This document shows, piece by piece, positions 1 through 14,580 of a stretch of DNA of 64,000 nt (positions within the stretch are counted from its first letter, which is position 1; the number at the start of each line of letters is the position of its first letter). Source of the DNA: Clonostachys chloroleuca (lineage: Eukaryota; Ascomycota; Sordariomycetes; Hypocreales; Bionectriaceae). Under the pieces are notes generated by a model. It made no database searches. It was not told the origin of the DNA and worked only from the letters and a program-made list of their open reading frames with translations. The DNA lies in the NCBI GenBank assembly GCA_037952775.1, contig JBANAY010000003.1, positions 30,690,001 to 30,754,000 on the forward strand, written 5' to 3'. Both the position numbers and the translations under genes were made by a program.

Positions 1-415
1 TGCATTAAACTGGACTCCTTGACCAGCCCCTCGGTCAGAAGCTGTCTGAAGCTGTCATTCCCCATGGAGGAAAGTGGGCTCTGAATGGTTAGTCGTCGCA
101 GGGATCTTCAAATGCCACTGGAGCAAACGTTTTGTGCTCATCAATGCAAACCGCTGGTCGTGTTTCAAGTCAAGGGGCTGGCCTCGTTTTGGACCCAATA
201 CCAAACGACGAAGCAAACCCCTGGAGCAAATCACCCAGGATTGGCAATTCTTCGAAACAACTCTAGTGGTACATTGCACGAATGAGGAAGGCATCATGTT
301 GAACATCGCCGGGAACGGGCTTGTGCCCAAGACAATTCCCCTCTATGTAAATCATGATGCGACTCCAAGTGTGATGATGTTGATAATGCTCGTCTCCTTG
401 AATTATTGTCAAAGT

Positions 416-422
416 TATAAAA
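416..422 (+). promoter_or_regulatory. TATA-box-like element
   Basis: A TATAAAA heptamer lies about 165 bases before the start codon of the secreted repeat-protein gene. It is followed by a CT-rich leader with ATTC/CATT repeats, typical of well-expressed fungal genes. Nothing gene-like was seen between the window start and this element. Position and sequence are seen; promoter function is inferred. Confidence 0.45.
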
Positions 423-587
423 CGAGCTCTTAACCGTCGTATTGTCGTATACTTTGCACTACTTCAACCACTCCATCATTCCATTCCTTTCCTCAGAGAC
501 TGCCCCTCTTCCTTCATTCACCCATTCATTCATTTCTAGACATACACACATTCTTTCACTTGAAGCTGCGAGCAGCTTAGTATCACC

Positions 588-1874
588 ATGCGTGTGTTTT
601 CTTCCGTCTCAGTGGCACTTGCTGTGCAAGCCACCGGCAGCTGGGCTGCTCCCCTCACGCGGGACGTGCTTGACTCTCACAAGGACATCGGTGTTGTCCT
701 AGTAGAGGATCGATCCACTGGCAGTCTTGGGGATTTGCTAGGACAAATCCCCGGTCTTGATGGCATCATCAATGGTACCATTGGTGATCTCCTAGACAAA
801 GTTGGCCTCGGGGATGTTTTCGAAGGAGGCCTTGATAACTACCTCAACGGCAGTGTCATTGATCTTTTGGCCCAGATCCCAGGCCTTGAGGGCGTTTTGG
901 GTGGCGGCGTCGATGGTCTTTTCAACAGCACGCTGGGAAATATTGCACATAGCATTCCTGGCCTCAACACAACCCTCAACGGCGATTTTGACCTCAACAG
1001 CGCTCTCAATACTACCATTGGAGACGTTGTGAGCAACACAGGCATCCTTGATGGCGGTCTGGATGGTATTCTCAACAAAACAATTGCCGAGCTGGTTTCA
1101 AGCTTTGGGGTCTCTCTTGATGTGGCTGCCATTGGCAATAGCACAGTTCAAGATATACTAGCACAAATACCCGGCTTATCCGATTACTTTGGAGGCATCA
1201 TTGGATCTCTCATCAATCTGATTCCCGGCCTGAGTGATATTCTCAAGCTCACTGTCAACGATCTATGCATCAAGATCGGAATCAGCGGCGGATTAAATGG
1301 CGTTTTAAACGTGCCCATCAAAGACTTGATGAGCTTGATTCCTGGGCTGTCTGGTGTGGCCAACGGCAACCTTGACGGTGCTCAAAACGTGACTATTGGT
1401 GGTCTGGTGGATAATATTCCCGGACTATCAAGCATACTTGAAGGCGGAATTGATGGTATTCTCAATTCGACTGTCAAAGATCTGCTCAGCAAGATCCCCG
1501 GCTTGGACAGCATCCTCAACAACGGCCTGATCACTAGCATTCCTGGCCTTAGCGACATCCTGAATAGCACTGTCAGCGAGCTCCTGGGTAGTATCTTTAA
1601 CCAGACTATCAACGGCCTCGCAACCCAGTTCCCAGCTCTCTCCGGCGCTATTGACGGACTGAAGAGTATCCTAACTGGAACTGTCAGCAACCTGTTGGGA
1701 AACATTGGTCTCTCCAGCACTCTTAGCGATGGTAGTGATGGTGTCCTGAAGGTTTCTGTCAAGAGTGTACTAGACAACATCCCCTGTCTTTCTGACCTAA
1801 TCGGCGGCACTGACGACAGTATCTTGGACAAGATTCCTATCATTGGCGACCTTTTTGGAAAGAAGTCATCTTGA
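588..1874 (+). CDS. Secreted repeat protein with IPGL/N-glycosylation-sequon repeats
   Basis: Single-exon gene for 428 residues. Residues 1-20 form a signal peptide (MRVFSSVSVALAVQ then a small-residue region ending SWA), so the product should be secreted or cell-wall located. The rest is about 14-16 degenerate repeats of roughly 25 residues, with a pattern near D-L-L-x-x-I-P-G-L-x-x-x-L-x-G-G-x-D-G-x-L-N-x-T-[IV]. Most units carry an N-x-S/T sequon at the same place (NGT, NGS, NST, NTT, NKT, NVT, NQT), so regular N-glycosylation is predicted. Only two cysteines were noticed (CIK and PCL). The C-terminus ends in a basic GKKSS. I recognise no named family; an adhesin, wall or surface-active protein is possible but not shown. 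The start is fixed by the signal peptide. Confidence 0.85.
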   Translation: MRVFSSVSVALAVQATGSWAAPLTRDVLDSHKDIGVVLVEDRSTGSLGDLLGQIPGLDGIINGTIGDLLDKVGLGDVFEGGLDNYLNGSVIDLLAQIPGLEGVLGGGVDGLFNSTLGNIAHSIPGLNTTLNGDFDLNSALNTTIGDVVSNTGILDGGLDGILNKTIAELVSSFGVSLDVAAIGNSTVQDILAQIPGLSDYFGGIIGSLINLIPGLSDILKLTVNDLCIKIGISGGLNGVLNVPIKDLMSLIPGLSGVANGNLDGAQNVTIGGLVDNIPGLSSILEGGIDGILNSTVKDLLSKIPGLDSILNNGLITSIPGLSDILNSTVSELLGSIFNQTINGLATQFPALSGAIDGLKSILTGTVSNLLGNIGLSSTLSDGSDGVLKVSVKSVLDNIPCLSDLIGGTDDSILDKIPIIGDLFGKKSS

Positions 1875-3557
1875 TACCTTGATATGATTCTCACGTAGCT
1901 ACATTTCAATGCCTATGGCAGGCGGGCAGGCCTGGCCTGGTTTTCAAACATGACTTTTTAACGTTTCCACGAAAGCTAAACAATAAGCTTAAGAATACCC
2001 GAAACAGATTCTACATAGCTTTTTTGTCTTTTACTAAATGATGATTCATCTGATTTCCCGTTTAACGAGAGAAATTCATTTTTCAAAGCCCGGCTTTCAA
2101 AACATGTTGTGATAGTGCCTTAACGTAGTGAATCTAGCGTCTCCTTTTTTGCCAATCCCTCAATTCAAGCTGCCTCCTTGGTGCTTCAATTTCCTTCGCC
2201 TCTTGCATGATTTGCCTCATCGAACTCCACAAAAATATATAATACAGAACAAGTCTCCTAGATACGTTGGATCTCATTCGGCTTCAACGCAGAAGTGTGC
2301 TGTCATTCCAGCTCATGACTCTATTCCTTGCTGCCCTTTTACATGTCTGGAATCTATTTGATTTCCAGATTTCCAGTATTCCGCACTAACCCATCGGTGT
2401 GACCGTAGCTCTAACAGTAGTAAGTTAAGATTAGACATCTTCGGGGCCTAGAAGTGCAGCGGATCTCACTTAAAGTAGGAGTAGGCCAAGCACTAGCTGC
2501 ATTGTTACATACCAACTGTGATCCGACCCAAAAGGAAGCGCCGTCTAGGTGGTCTTGCCAGCCGGTATTTGGTCAATTATTTTCTAGTTCCTCTCGCAGA
2601 TTGATGTCAACACATATTGAATGATCATGTTCGTTCTAGAATAATAATGTGGGTTAGGGATTACTGTCGTTTCAAGGCTTTCATTATCGTGAACATTCCA
2701 GCCGTAATGCCCCCACGAACCCACATGAGCCTTGCCTTGTAGTCATTATTAGGGTTGGTCGGGATTATTATTTATCCAACGGAAGAAACCCATCAGTAGC
2801 AAATGCTAGTCAGTAATTCCTACAAAACGAGATGTCCGACCCATATAACGTGTGCACACCACATCTCATCCCAAAAGACGGTATTGTCCAATTGAACATT
2901 GGCTCTAAGCACTAGGCCCAGCCCTAAAACTTTAAATTATGATTATTCTGCGGCTTGCTCGTGGACGGCTCGAATCGGCCAGTGAGAGTCAGCTCCAAGC
3001 GTCGTCATAGCTTAGGTTGGCGTCGTATTCAGATGGCCACAGAGTTCTCTATTGTGAATCGTGAATTAGCATCTCAATTTGGTAATAAATTTATACCAAT
3101 TCGGATCCAAGAAGTCGATACTCTAGTGTGTCAAATGATAGAGTAGCTCATATAAACTTATGCGATGAAGATACTGTGATGCCCTTGGGGTCAACGATCA
3201 CCGACCGATGGAAGCCACTACAATGTACAATCTTAGCTATGGTTCGGGTCACCCGTGGATGGGTCTCGGTCTCCATCTGAGCTGAACAGCCACTTCCATT
3301 AGCATAGTCTAGGCAGTCTCGATAAACCTTCACGCCACACTGTCTGTCGGGAACGCCATGGAATCAATCCTAGACCCCTCCTGGAATAGAGCTGTTCTTG
3401 CAACAGCAGCTCGGCTCAGATGCCGTGACTGATTTAATATCCCAGCTCCCTGGCCATGTCCATTCCAAGCTGAGCTGTCACACATATTTTGAAACGGACA
3501 CTCCATCCTCTGAAACAGAGCAGCAATCTTGCCTCTTGTATCGATAACACTCTCGAT
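1875..3557. other. Spacer without a recognisable gene
   Basis: AT-rich spacer downstream of the repeat protein and upstream of the membrane protein. The open frames are short (at most about 77 codons), lack signal peptides or family motifs, and show no convincing intron partners. I see no RNA gene or repeat in it. Confidence 0.5.
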
Positions 3558-4716
3558 ATGCCGTCCCTATTCAGGTCAGGCTTATGGCTGCTAGCCGCCA
3601 AAGCCAGCAGTGCCTTCGACATCATCCCTCAGTTCCCCGACCCCATGGCAACTTCTGTGCCTGACCTCGAAGAGCGTGATGTAGATTCGATGGTGGGAGT
3701 TTTCATCACGAACGGCCAGTGTATGTCTCAACGCACCCTACTTGTCCTGGTCGAGTGCTAATCAGTCATAACCAGATCAAACAATGTACTGCAACCCTGG
3801 ACGAACCCCAATCGATGTCAGCGGACGGGTATTGTGTTCCTCGCCAGGCCTGGATCCCCCTAACGCATCGACGCCCGTGACGGCATGTTCAGATTCGTTC
3901 GCCCTTTTTGGTACTACATCGGTCGCCTGGTATGCTAGGCCTTCAAATCCAAGAGGAAGCGGCGTTAGCTAATATTCCCTCCAGTACATACCCGACTACA
4001 TGCGGTAGTATGAGACTCCTGCTAAGTACCAATGCTGCGTCGACTGAGACGTGGATCGCATGCGGCAGCGCTCTACCAGCCACAATCTATCGAAACCCTC
4101 CACCGATCACATCCGGAGCCACCACCACAACCTCCAGTTCTTCTACCATGACTTCAACAACTTCCACGACTTCCACTTCACCACCTCCACCGCCACCTCC
4201 CCCTCCTCAAGCAAAGCTTGGATCGCCGGGCCAGTCATCGGCGGTGTGGTAGGCCTTGCCCTCATCGGAGTCCTGGTATGGTGGCTCATGAGACGGAGGA
4301 GACGAAGAGCCCAAGCTCAGCACCCCGTATCGCAGGTCGCCCAGACCTCCGAGGTTCCAAAAACCGGATCGCCTGCCGTCACCTCTCAATGGTCTTCTCC
4401 AGCACCAACCTACGGCTCTCCTCACAATGGACACGCCCCTACCTCTCCTACCGGGACGGCGGTGCCCCCTTACCCGTCGCAGTATCCTCCCCCGGGGCCA
4501 GGCTCACCTTCCCAGATGTCCTCATATGGGCAGGGTCCTTCTCCAGTACATGGTGTCTCCCCTCCCCCTGGCCAATACGCTCCGCAGCCCCAATGGCAAG
4601 CACCCGCACTCATTCACGAGATGCCTACGCAGAACTATGATGGGCCAGTTGAATTAAGCGGCAATACTGGCTCTGCTGGATCTGGCCCGTTTGAGGCCCC
4701 ACCGTCGAGTAAATAG
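3558..4716 (+). CDS. Single-pass membrane protein with Cys ectodomain, Ser/Thr-Pro stalk and Pro-rich tail
   Basis: Three exons: 3558-3720, 3776-3929 and 3985-4716. Introns are GTATGT..CAG (branch GCTAATC) and GTATGC..CAG (branch GCTAAT). Exon 1 gives a signal peptide (MPSLFRSGLWLLAAKASSA). Exons 2-3 give an ectodomain with spaced cysteines, then a Ser/Thr-rich stalk running into a proline tract. A transmembrane helix (IGGVVGLALIGVLVWWLM) follows, then a basic stop-transfer RRRRRR and a Pro/Gln/Gly-rich cytoplasmic tail. This layout resembles wall-stress sensors and other mucin-like fungal surface proteins. The frame slips by one base in the CCTCCCCCTCC tract near 4190. Adding one base gives exactly 350 codons (349 residues), so a missing C in the C run is the simplest explanation. 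No named family is recognised for the ectodomain. Confidence 0.7.
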
Positions 4717-5845
4717 TCTGTCACTGAGTGTTGGGAGGCATGGTGAAGCGTAGCTCTAGAGTGGTGTATATCCATTTGTCGTGAATCACATTGTTATACC
4801 AGAAGCAGCGAAGATAGTCACTGTCAATTTCACGTGTAATAATATCAAGATTGATCAACTTCATCCTTACAGCCTTGAATGAGCTGCCTCATCACATGTT
4901 TTCTTATTCCAGAGAACAAGAAACTTATCGAGGAGCTTGTCATCGCTACCCAGAAATCCAACCGATCCGTGAGATCCGTGCCGTAAGATCCGCAAGGATG
5001 GACAGCGCCACCCGCTCGTGTACGGCAGACTGGAGCGCCACGTGAGCGAGGTGGTCGATCGCACCAGTTTATGCAGGAATCAACGGCGCTATGTTCTGGC
5101 GGACACATAATTCAGCTTCCCAAGCCAATACGAGACCCATCATGTTGTTTTCATTTTGTTATACAACCACCAATATGTTCACTCATCGACATCAAATGCC
5201 TAATAGACAGCTATTTACCGTAGACACTGCCCAGTCCACGTTCCCCACAAGATCGAGGTTCCATCTGGGGAGCAATACCGGTTGGCCTGCCCGTTCCCGT
5301 GGCCCACCACCAGTCTGCGCCTGGTAAACTAGCAAAGACCGGCCTGAAGCTACCGAAATCCAGATCACCCCCACACCTCCACTACCTGGAGCAAGACGGG
5401 CGAGCCGGTACGGGCAACTAACAGCATTGGTCGACATGTTGGAACTCAGCCGGCGTCCAGGCCTACAGAGCATTCCTGGCTTTGGCATGGTCAAACCTTT
5501 CTCTTTTCAGCTTTCCACAAGTGGAATCGACTTGACGCATGTGATGAATTAGTCCACGAAATGGATCAGCATAGCACCGGTTTGTACTAGGTCGTTTATT
5601 AGGGTGATTAGGCTACAATATGCTTTGGGAAGTTGGATGGTGCCAACCAACGGTAAACAAGCAGTACGAGGAGGAGGGAATCCCTACTCGGCTAAGTTCT
5701 CCAACCCATTCGACCACGAGGTGTTCAAATCAAGATCCCCTCGTGTTCTAGATCTGAGACAACATCTTCGTCAGCAATCGGTTACGGGGACGCTGATCTT
5801 TCCCAGATAGAGCAAATGTCTAGGATCTTGGTCATAACATCTCAA
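4717..5845. other. Spacer between membrane-protein gene and tRNA
   Basis: No gene recognised. A minus-strand 100-codon open frame at 5192-5494 has an ordinary amino-acid mix but no motif, signal peptide or intron partner, so it is not called. Confidence 0.45.
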
Positions 5846-5932
5846 GGTTTCGTGGTCTAGTTGGTCATGATTTCTCGCTAACATACTCTGTTACTTCCGA
5901 GACGGTCCCCGGTTCGAGCCCGGGCGAAACCA
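5846..5932 (+). tRNA. tRNA-Val (AAC) with 13-base intron
   Basis: A full cloverleaf can be drawn. The acceptor stem is GGTTTCG (5846-5852) with CGAAACC, discriminator A at 5932. The D arm begins TGGTCTAGTTGG. The anticodon stem is TCTCG/CGAGA (5873-5877 and 5898-5902), and the T arm is CCCGG-TTCGAGC-CCGGG. The anticodon AAC is at 5880-5882. The canonical intron lies one base after the anticodon (5884-5896), leaving a 7-base loop CTAACAC and a 74-base mature tRNA. A T run follows, as expected for a Pol III terminator. The 5' half closely matches the yeast tRNA-Val(AAC) I recall. Confidence 0.93.
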
Positions 5933-6956
5933 CATTTTTGTCTGTTTTTCTTTTTGCCCTCTACTAGCATTGCGAGGGACAACTGATTCGAAATACATTC
6001 AGAGGCTTAGAAGAGAAATGAGAGGCAAGAAGAACTAGATTAGTAACTGTATGCACCTGATTGAGATCATGGTAGTCGTTCCACATGTTTAACCTTGTTA
6101 ATACGAATACGCCGTCATCGTCCAGCGGAATATGTCAATAACCCCAGTCGCAAGGACAGAATGAATTGGACGTTTTTTCTTTTTTATTCAACTTTAAAAT
6201 AGTCCAGCAATAAATCGTTTATTGTTTTTAACATCTTGTGCAATTCCTTTGCATCAATCTACCGCGTCATAAGGGAGAGTTTGGTGGTGTAGGGTAGTTG
6301 AAATGGACCACAACAAGATTGATGTCATCATCTGACGCGCTGCTCAACCCGTCCTTCTCCCTCTCATTAATTAGCCTAAAGCAGGTAGCGTGTGGCATGG
6401 CCAGCAAGGCCTTCACCTTTGTCGAACAATGATGCCCAGGACAGGAAGGAATAGTTTGGAACAATCACCATATGGCGCTGGCTCCACGGTGCACAGCTCG
6501 GGCGCTCCCGAGCTGTGATGCCACCAAGAACTCGGCCCGTGTGATATCTGCTCCCTACCCCATCCCTGGAGATGGCATCCTTGTTGGGTAATTTCTTTCG
6601 ACTGACACAGCGTGTGATGACATGATTGAGGTGCCTATATGGACGAGACTCGAGATTTGATGGATGAGGTGGCTGATGGATGGGCCCAGCCCGAAGACGA
6701 CCAGAAGACATGAATGTCTGGAATTGGGTCTAATTTGCTCGGATTAACAAGCGTGTACGATGACGATGTTTGAGGGATAGTGATTTATGATTGCTCGGAG
6801 GATATTTATTTCATTAGCTTTGATAAGCGATCATCGATATAATCTTATGATCTCGTGAGCGATTGTCCAACTATAGCTTCTTCCTCCGGTGATCTGCCAA
6901 AATTCTGTGGTCGTAATTGGGGGTATCTGTCATTCATGCCATCTTTACATCTTTAC
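5933..6956. other. Spacer containing one strong palindrome
   Basis: Between the tRNA and the 3' end of the minus-strand hydrolase. Two overlapping minus-strand open frames (6267-6711) have no recognisable product. The only structure I see is the hairpin at 6492-6517. Confidence 0.45.
6492..6517. repeat. Perfect 11-base inverted repeat with 4-base loop
   Basis: CACAGCTCGGG is followed by CGCT and then its exact reverse complement, giving a 26-base hairpin or dyad. It stands alone in a spacer, about 440 bases beyond the stop of the hydrolase on its 3' side. It could be a protein-binding dyad or an RNA hairpin; no function is shown. Confidence 0.6.
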
Positions 6957-10775
<3,819 letters not shown>

Positions 10776-12494
10776 ATGTCGGATACACAGTCCCAAGAAC
10801 CCAAAGGCCCCGTTCAGTCTGTTGTTCAGGCTGATCGTCCAAAGCCAGTCCTCTCCGAGAAATATGCCGACGAAACATTGCGGCTGGTCGAGGAGTATGG
10901 TGATCAAGTTGGCCCTCTGACACCCGAAAAGGAGTCAAAGCTGCGGTTCAAGCTCTACCTGTATATGATGGGTTTGATCTCAGCTATAAATCTGTTGCTT
11001 TTTGTAAGACCCTGGAATAATTTCCTAGATCGGCGGCAAGGTGCTGACATGTTTCAAGATCGATAAATCGACACTCGGATATGCCGCCATTCTGGGCTTA
11101 TTCGAAGAGACCGGCATCACCAAAGCTCAGTACAACGATCTCGGGACATTTTTCTATGTTGGTATGTTCTCTCACTTTCTGGAAGGCCTGCCTAGACTCT
11201 AACACTCACCTCTCTGCTTTTAGGTTATCTTGTGGCACAATGGCCAGGGCATTATGCGATGCAGAAGCTGCCCTTCGGCAAATTCATCGCAGTTCTGGTC
11301 TTCATGTGGGGTGTTGCGCTCTTACTGCACTGCGTCGCAACTAAATTTGCCGGCCTGGTCGTCCTTCGTATCGTGCTCGGTGCCTGCGAGTCCGTCGTCG
11401 TTCCTGCTATGGAGATGACAATTGGAATGTTCTTCAACCGCAAAGAACAGTCCTTCCTGCAACCCGTCTTTTGGGTGACGACACAATTGGCCCCCGTATG
11501 CGCTGCCTTTATTTCATACGGCCTGCTCTGGAGCCATAGCCATGTTCTCCCGTGGAAGCTCTTCATGATCATCACGGGCGCAGTGTCCATCTTGCTCTCC
11601 ATCGTCACCTGGTTCTACTATCCAAACAACCCCGGAGACGCTAAATTCCTCACCTTGGAGCAGAAGGTCCACACTATCCAGCGAGTGCAAAAGTCTAGCC
11701 AGAGTTCCATTGAGCAGAAGCAATTCAAGAAGACTCAGTTCTTGGAGACGATTCGTGATCCCGTGTCGTGGCTGTTTTGTCTCCAGGCTTTCACCTTGAT
11801 GATGTCGAACAACTTGACCTACGGACAGCAGAATCTCATCACTACGGCACTTGGTGTGGACAATCTCGGCTCAACCCTTGTGGCTGCCGCAGGCGGTGGA
11901 TTCGGCGTTCTGGTTTGCATTGCCGGGACCATCGCTCTCCGATTGTGGCCATCAAACCTTGCTCTTCACGGCCTGGTCTGGTGCGTGCCTGCTATTGCTG
12001 GAGGTATCGGAATGGTGTCAATGGCCTGGGATCAGAAGCTCGGGATGCTCGCGTGCTTGCTTCTCGCCGGGCACACCTACGGCAACACGTATATCATCGC
12101 TCTTGGCTGGACCACGTCCTCAGCTGCCGGATACACCAAGAAGCTGACTAGAAATGTCATGTTCATGATTGGATACAGTGTAGCCAATCTATGCTCGCCT
12201 CAGATTTGGGTCCCGAAGGATGCCCCGCGGTATTATGGCGCTTGGATTACCCAGATTGTCGTCAGCTGGTTCGGCACTCCTCTGATTCTCTTCATAATCC
12301 AATTCGTCCTCAGAAGAAGAAACAAGGCCAAGCAACAATGGATTGATAACCTGACAGAGGAAGAAAGGATAGACAAACAGCAAGGAGAGGTAGAGCAACT
12401 GGATGAGAGTGGCAATCTGGTGACTCGAAAGGTTGATATTGCCATGTTGGATCTCACGGATATGGAGAACCCCTTCTTTATTTATCCAATTTAA
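10776..12494 (+). CDS. MFS transporter, Dal5/allantoate permease-like (533 aa)
   Basis: Three exons: 10776-11003, 11059-11161 and 11224-12494. Introns are GTAAGA..CAAG (branch GCTGAC) and GTATGT..TAG; phases agree and the total is 534 codons with stop. A hydrophilic cytosolic N-terminus leads into about 12 hydrophobic segments. Family signs are [14 protein letters not shown] after the first segment, [17 protein letters not shown], the [17 protein letters not shown] helix, and [12 protein letters not shown] before the central loop. These fit the anion:cation symporter group (Dal5, Tna1), which imports allantoate, ureidosuccinate, vitamins or small carboxylates at the plasma membrane. The exact substrate is not predictable. 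A basic KKTQF linker separates the two halves as usual. Confidence 0.9.
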
Positions 12495-12835
12495 GGACGA
12501 AGAGAGTATACAGTGTAGGGACAATTCCTGTCAGTGGACTATCATATGAGAATCGGCTGGGTACAATGCCAGCACTCGTCTTTGGGTGGTTAAATGAAAA
12601 AGTTACAGTTATCTTGCTAAGAAATGATGATGTAAATAGATAAAGAATGAACAGAGATTTCTCATTTTGATGAGGCATACTATTCAAAGCTAAAATAAAG
12701 AGTGTTCTACAGTTCTGCACTCGCCAAGGCCTTAGCCACCTTCCCCATGAAAGGCAGATTCTTTGCAAGCGAACATCCTAGACAGCCAAACCTTCAATGA
12801 GCTTGACTTGATAGGAGCACAATGGGCGACAGCGC
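12495..12835. other. Convergent 3' spacer
   Basis: Short gap between the stops of the transporter (plus) and the small secreted protein (minus). It should hold both 3' ends. No further feature seen. Confidence 0.5.
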
Positions 12836-13480
12836 TCACTCAATGGAAAGGCCACTGAGGTCGAGAGAGAGACCACCATTGCCAGGTACGTTGACGTTGA
12901 TACCGATTTTCTTGAGAAGATCACGGAAATTGCCGTTGAGGGTACTGAGATCAACATTACCCAAGTTGAAATTCTGCCAGGGGTTGAGGTTTTGACCATT
13001 ATTGTTCCGGCCTTGACCATTGACGCCTTGATTGTTGTCACCGTTACCATCTCCTCCGTTGGAATTCTCATTCTTGTTCCAGTTGTCCCAACCACGAAGA
13101 TGTCCATTGCCCCAGGTGCTTTTGGACAGCCCGGATTCACTAAGATCCAACTTGGTCCCACCATCTGGGAGAGATGCTATGATCTTGTGAATGTATTCTT
13201 GAAGGCGATCAATGTAGTTGGCGATATCATCCTCGGAGTTTATCCAGTCCTCAGAATCATCGCGCTTGCCAGGGAGAATAGGAAGGTCCACATCAACACT
13301 GGCAGGGAGAGCTTTGTTGATTTTCTGAATATAATCTCCGAGCCCACCGAGGTAATCAAGGAGATTCTTCGACTTGTTTGGAATACCATTGTTTCCGTTC
13401 GAGACTGAGGTTCTCTCGACAACGGGGGCGCCGTATGCTGAGGTGCCAAGGAGAGCGAGGAGGGCGTAGGCTGGGCGCAT
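12836..13480 (-). CDS. Small secreted protein, Asn/Gly-rich, with kexin-type site (214 aa)
   Basis: Single exon. A signal peptide (MRPAYALLALLGTSAYG, cut before APVVERT) is followed by an amphipathic N-terminal half (LLDYLGGLGDYIQKINKALP). A dibasic LPGKRDD near residue 75 suits Kex2 processing. A second amphipathic stretch, an Asn/Gly/Asp-rich low-complexity middle and a Leu/Asn-rich C-terminus follow. No cysteine was seen in the mature part, unlike typical disulfide-rich effectors. The protein is of candidate-effector type, but no family is recognised and no role is claimed. The start is fixed by the signal peptide. Confidence 0.8.
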   Translation of the reverse strand: MRPAYALLALLGTSAYGAPVVERTSVSNGNNGIPNKSKNLLDYLGGLGDYIQKINKALPASVDVDLPILPGKRDDSEDWINSEDDIANYIDRLQEYIHKIIASLPDGGTKLDLSESGLSKSTWGNGHLRGWDNWNKNENSNGGDGNGDNNQGVNGQGRNNNGQNLNPWQNFNLGNVDLSTLNGNFRDLLKKIGINVNVPGNGGLSLDLSGLSIE

Positions 13481-14580
13481 TTTGATTTGAGGAGATTGAA
13501 ATTGGATAGGTTTTGGACTAATAGTGAGTTGAGTGATTCTCTGTTATTTGTTTTGAGCTGTTGAATGATTGATTTCCAAAGCAGGCAGAGTTCGTGCTGA
13601 TTTATACCTGGCCATCTGCTTTCTACCCTTGAGGTAATGCCATTGCCATAGGCTCATTTCATCATGTTCACGATTACAATGATGACGAACGATTGTAATA
13701 TTTTGTCAAATTCCAAAGGACCTAGGTGATGTAATAGGCATGGAGTTCTACAACATATATCAGATAACATGAGACGTGCAGAGGACTGGCTACATTGTGT
13801 TCGTTACTGCATCAGTCACGCCAAGCTGGCTACAGCTCCCAACCAACTGGCATCTGGAGCAGCCACATTGAATCGAATTTGGGTCCGATGCTTATGTCAA
13901 AACAGATGGATTGTTCTTATCGTGGCAAACTCTTCGACCGTTATGGTGGGGGTAGCGGTAGAATACCGTCAACCAAACCCTTCCGACCTGCCTGTTTGCG
14001 AAAGAGAGGCTCAAAGGAACGCGGATGACGCAGGTGGTCTATAGGCGACCCTCGATGGAACTTGAGAATGGCGATGGGGATCCTGTTCGGCTTTCTGGAG
14101 CTCATTAAAATAGAGTCATTGAATAACAAACGAGGATTTGTGGTTAGAATGCATGTGGATAAACTCTTAAGTTTCAGCTTTTATGATTGGAATGAGATAA
14201 CGTCTGCGCGGAAATTGCCGCCAACGAGCGTCTCGATCTACTTCGTCTTATAGGTGCGATCTGTGCTCTCGGTTATTTTGCATGCCAGTGAAACGTCGCT
14301 GCCCCAGGAAGTATTTCGGTCTCCGCCTTACGATCGAAGTATGCCCGTGAACAACTCTAAATACCAAGCCAACTTTGAAGCATAGCGCCACTCGAGGCCT
14401 GTTAAATCTTCGGTTCCATTTCTAGTATTCGTTAGAGAGACCAAGCACGCCAGAGGGAGGATTTTCGACATAATGGATTTAAGTCCACTATCGGGATTTA
14501 GATACAAGTTTCCCATATTCACAAGGAAACAGGGACTGCCTTAGCGATAGTAAAAAAAGTTAAGAAGCCATAAGCAATCA
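13481..14580. other. Spacer upstream of the small secreted protein
   Basis: Holds the promoter of the minus-strand secreted-protein gene and the 3' end of the carboxylesterase. Open frames here (for example 13769-14044) show no motif or supporting intron structure. Confidence 0.45.
13601..13606 (-). promoter_or_regulatory. TATA-box-like element
   Basis: Reads TATAAA on the minus strand about 120 bases before the start codon of the small secreted protein. Role inferred from position. Confidence 0.4.

Noticed and set aside
5192..5494. 100-codon minus-strand open frame
   Set aside because: No recognisable domain, no supporting context, and no conserved-looking blocks in any frame.
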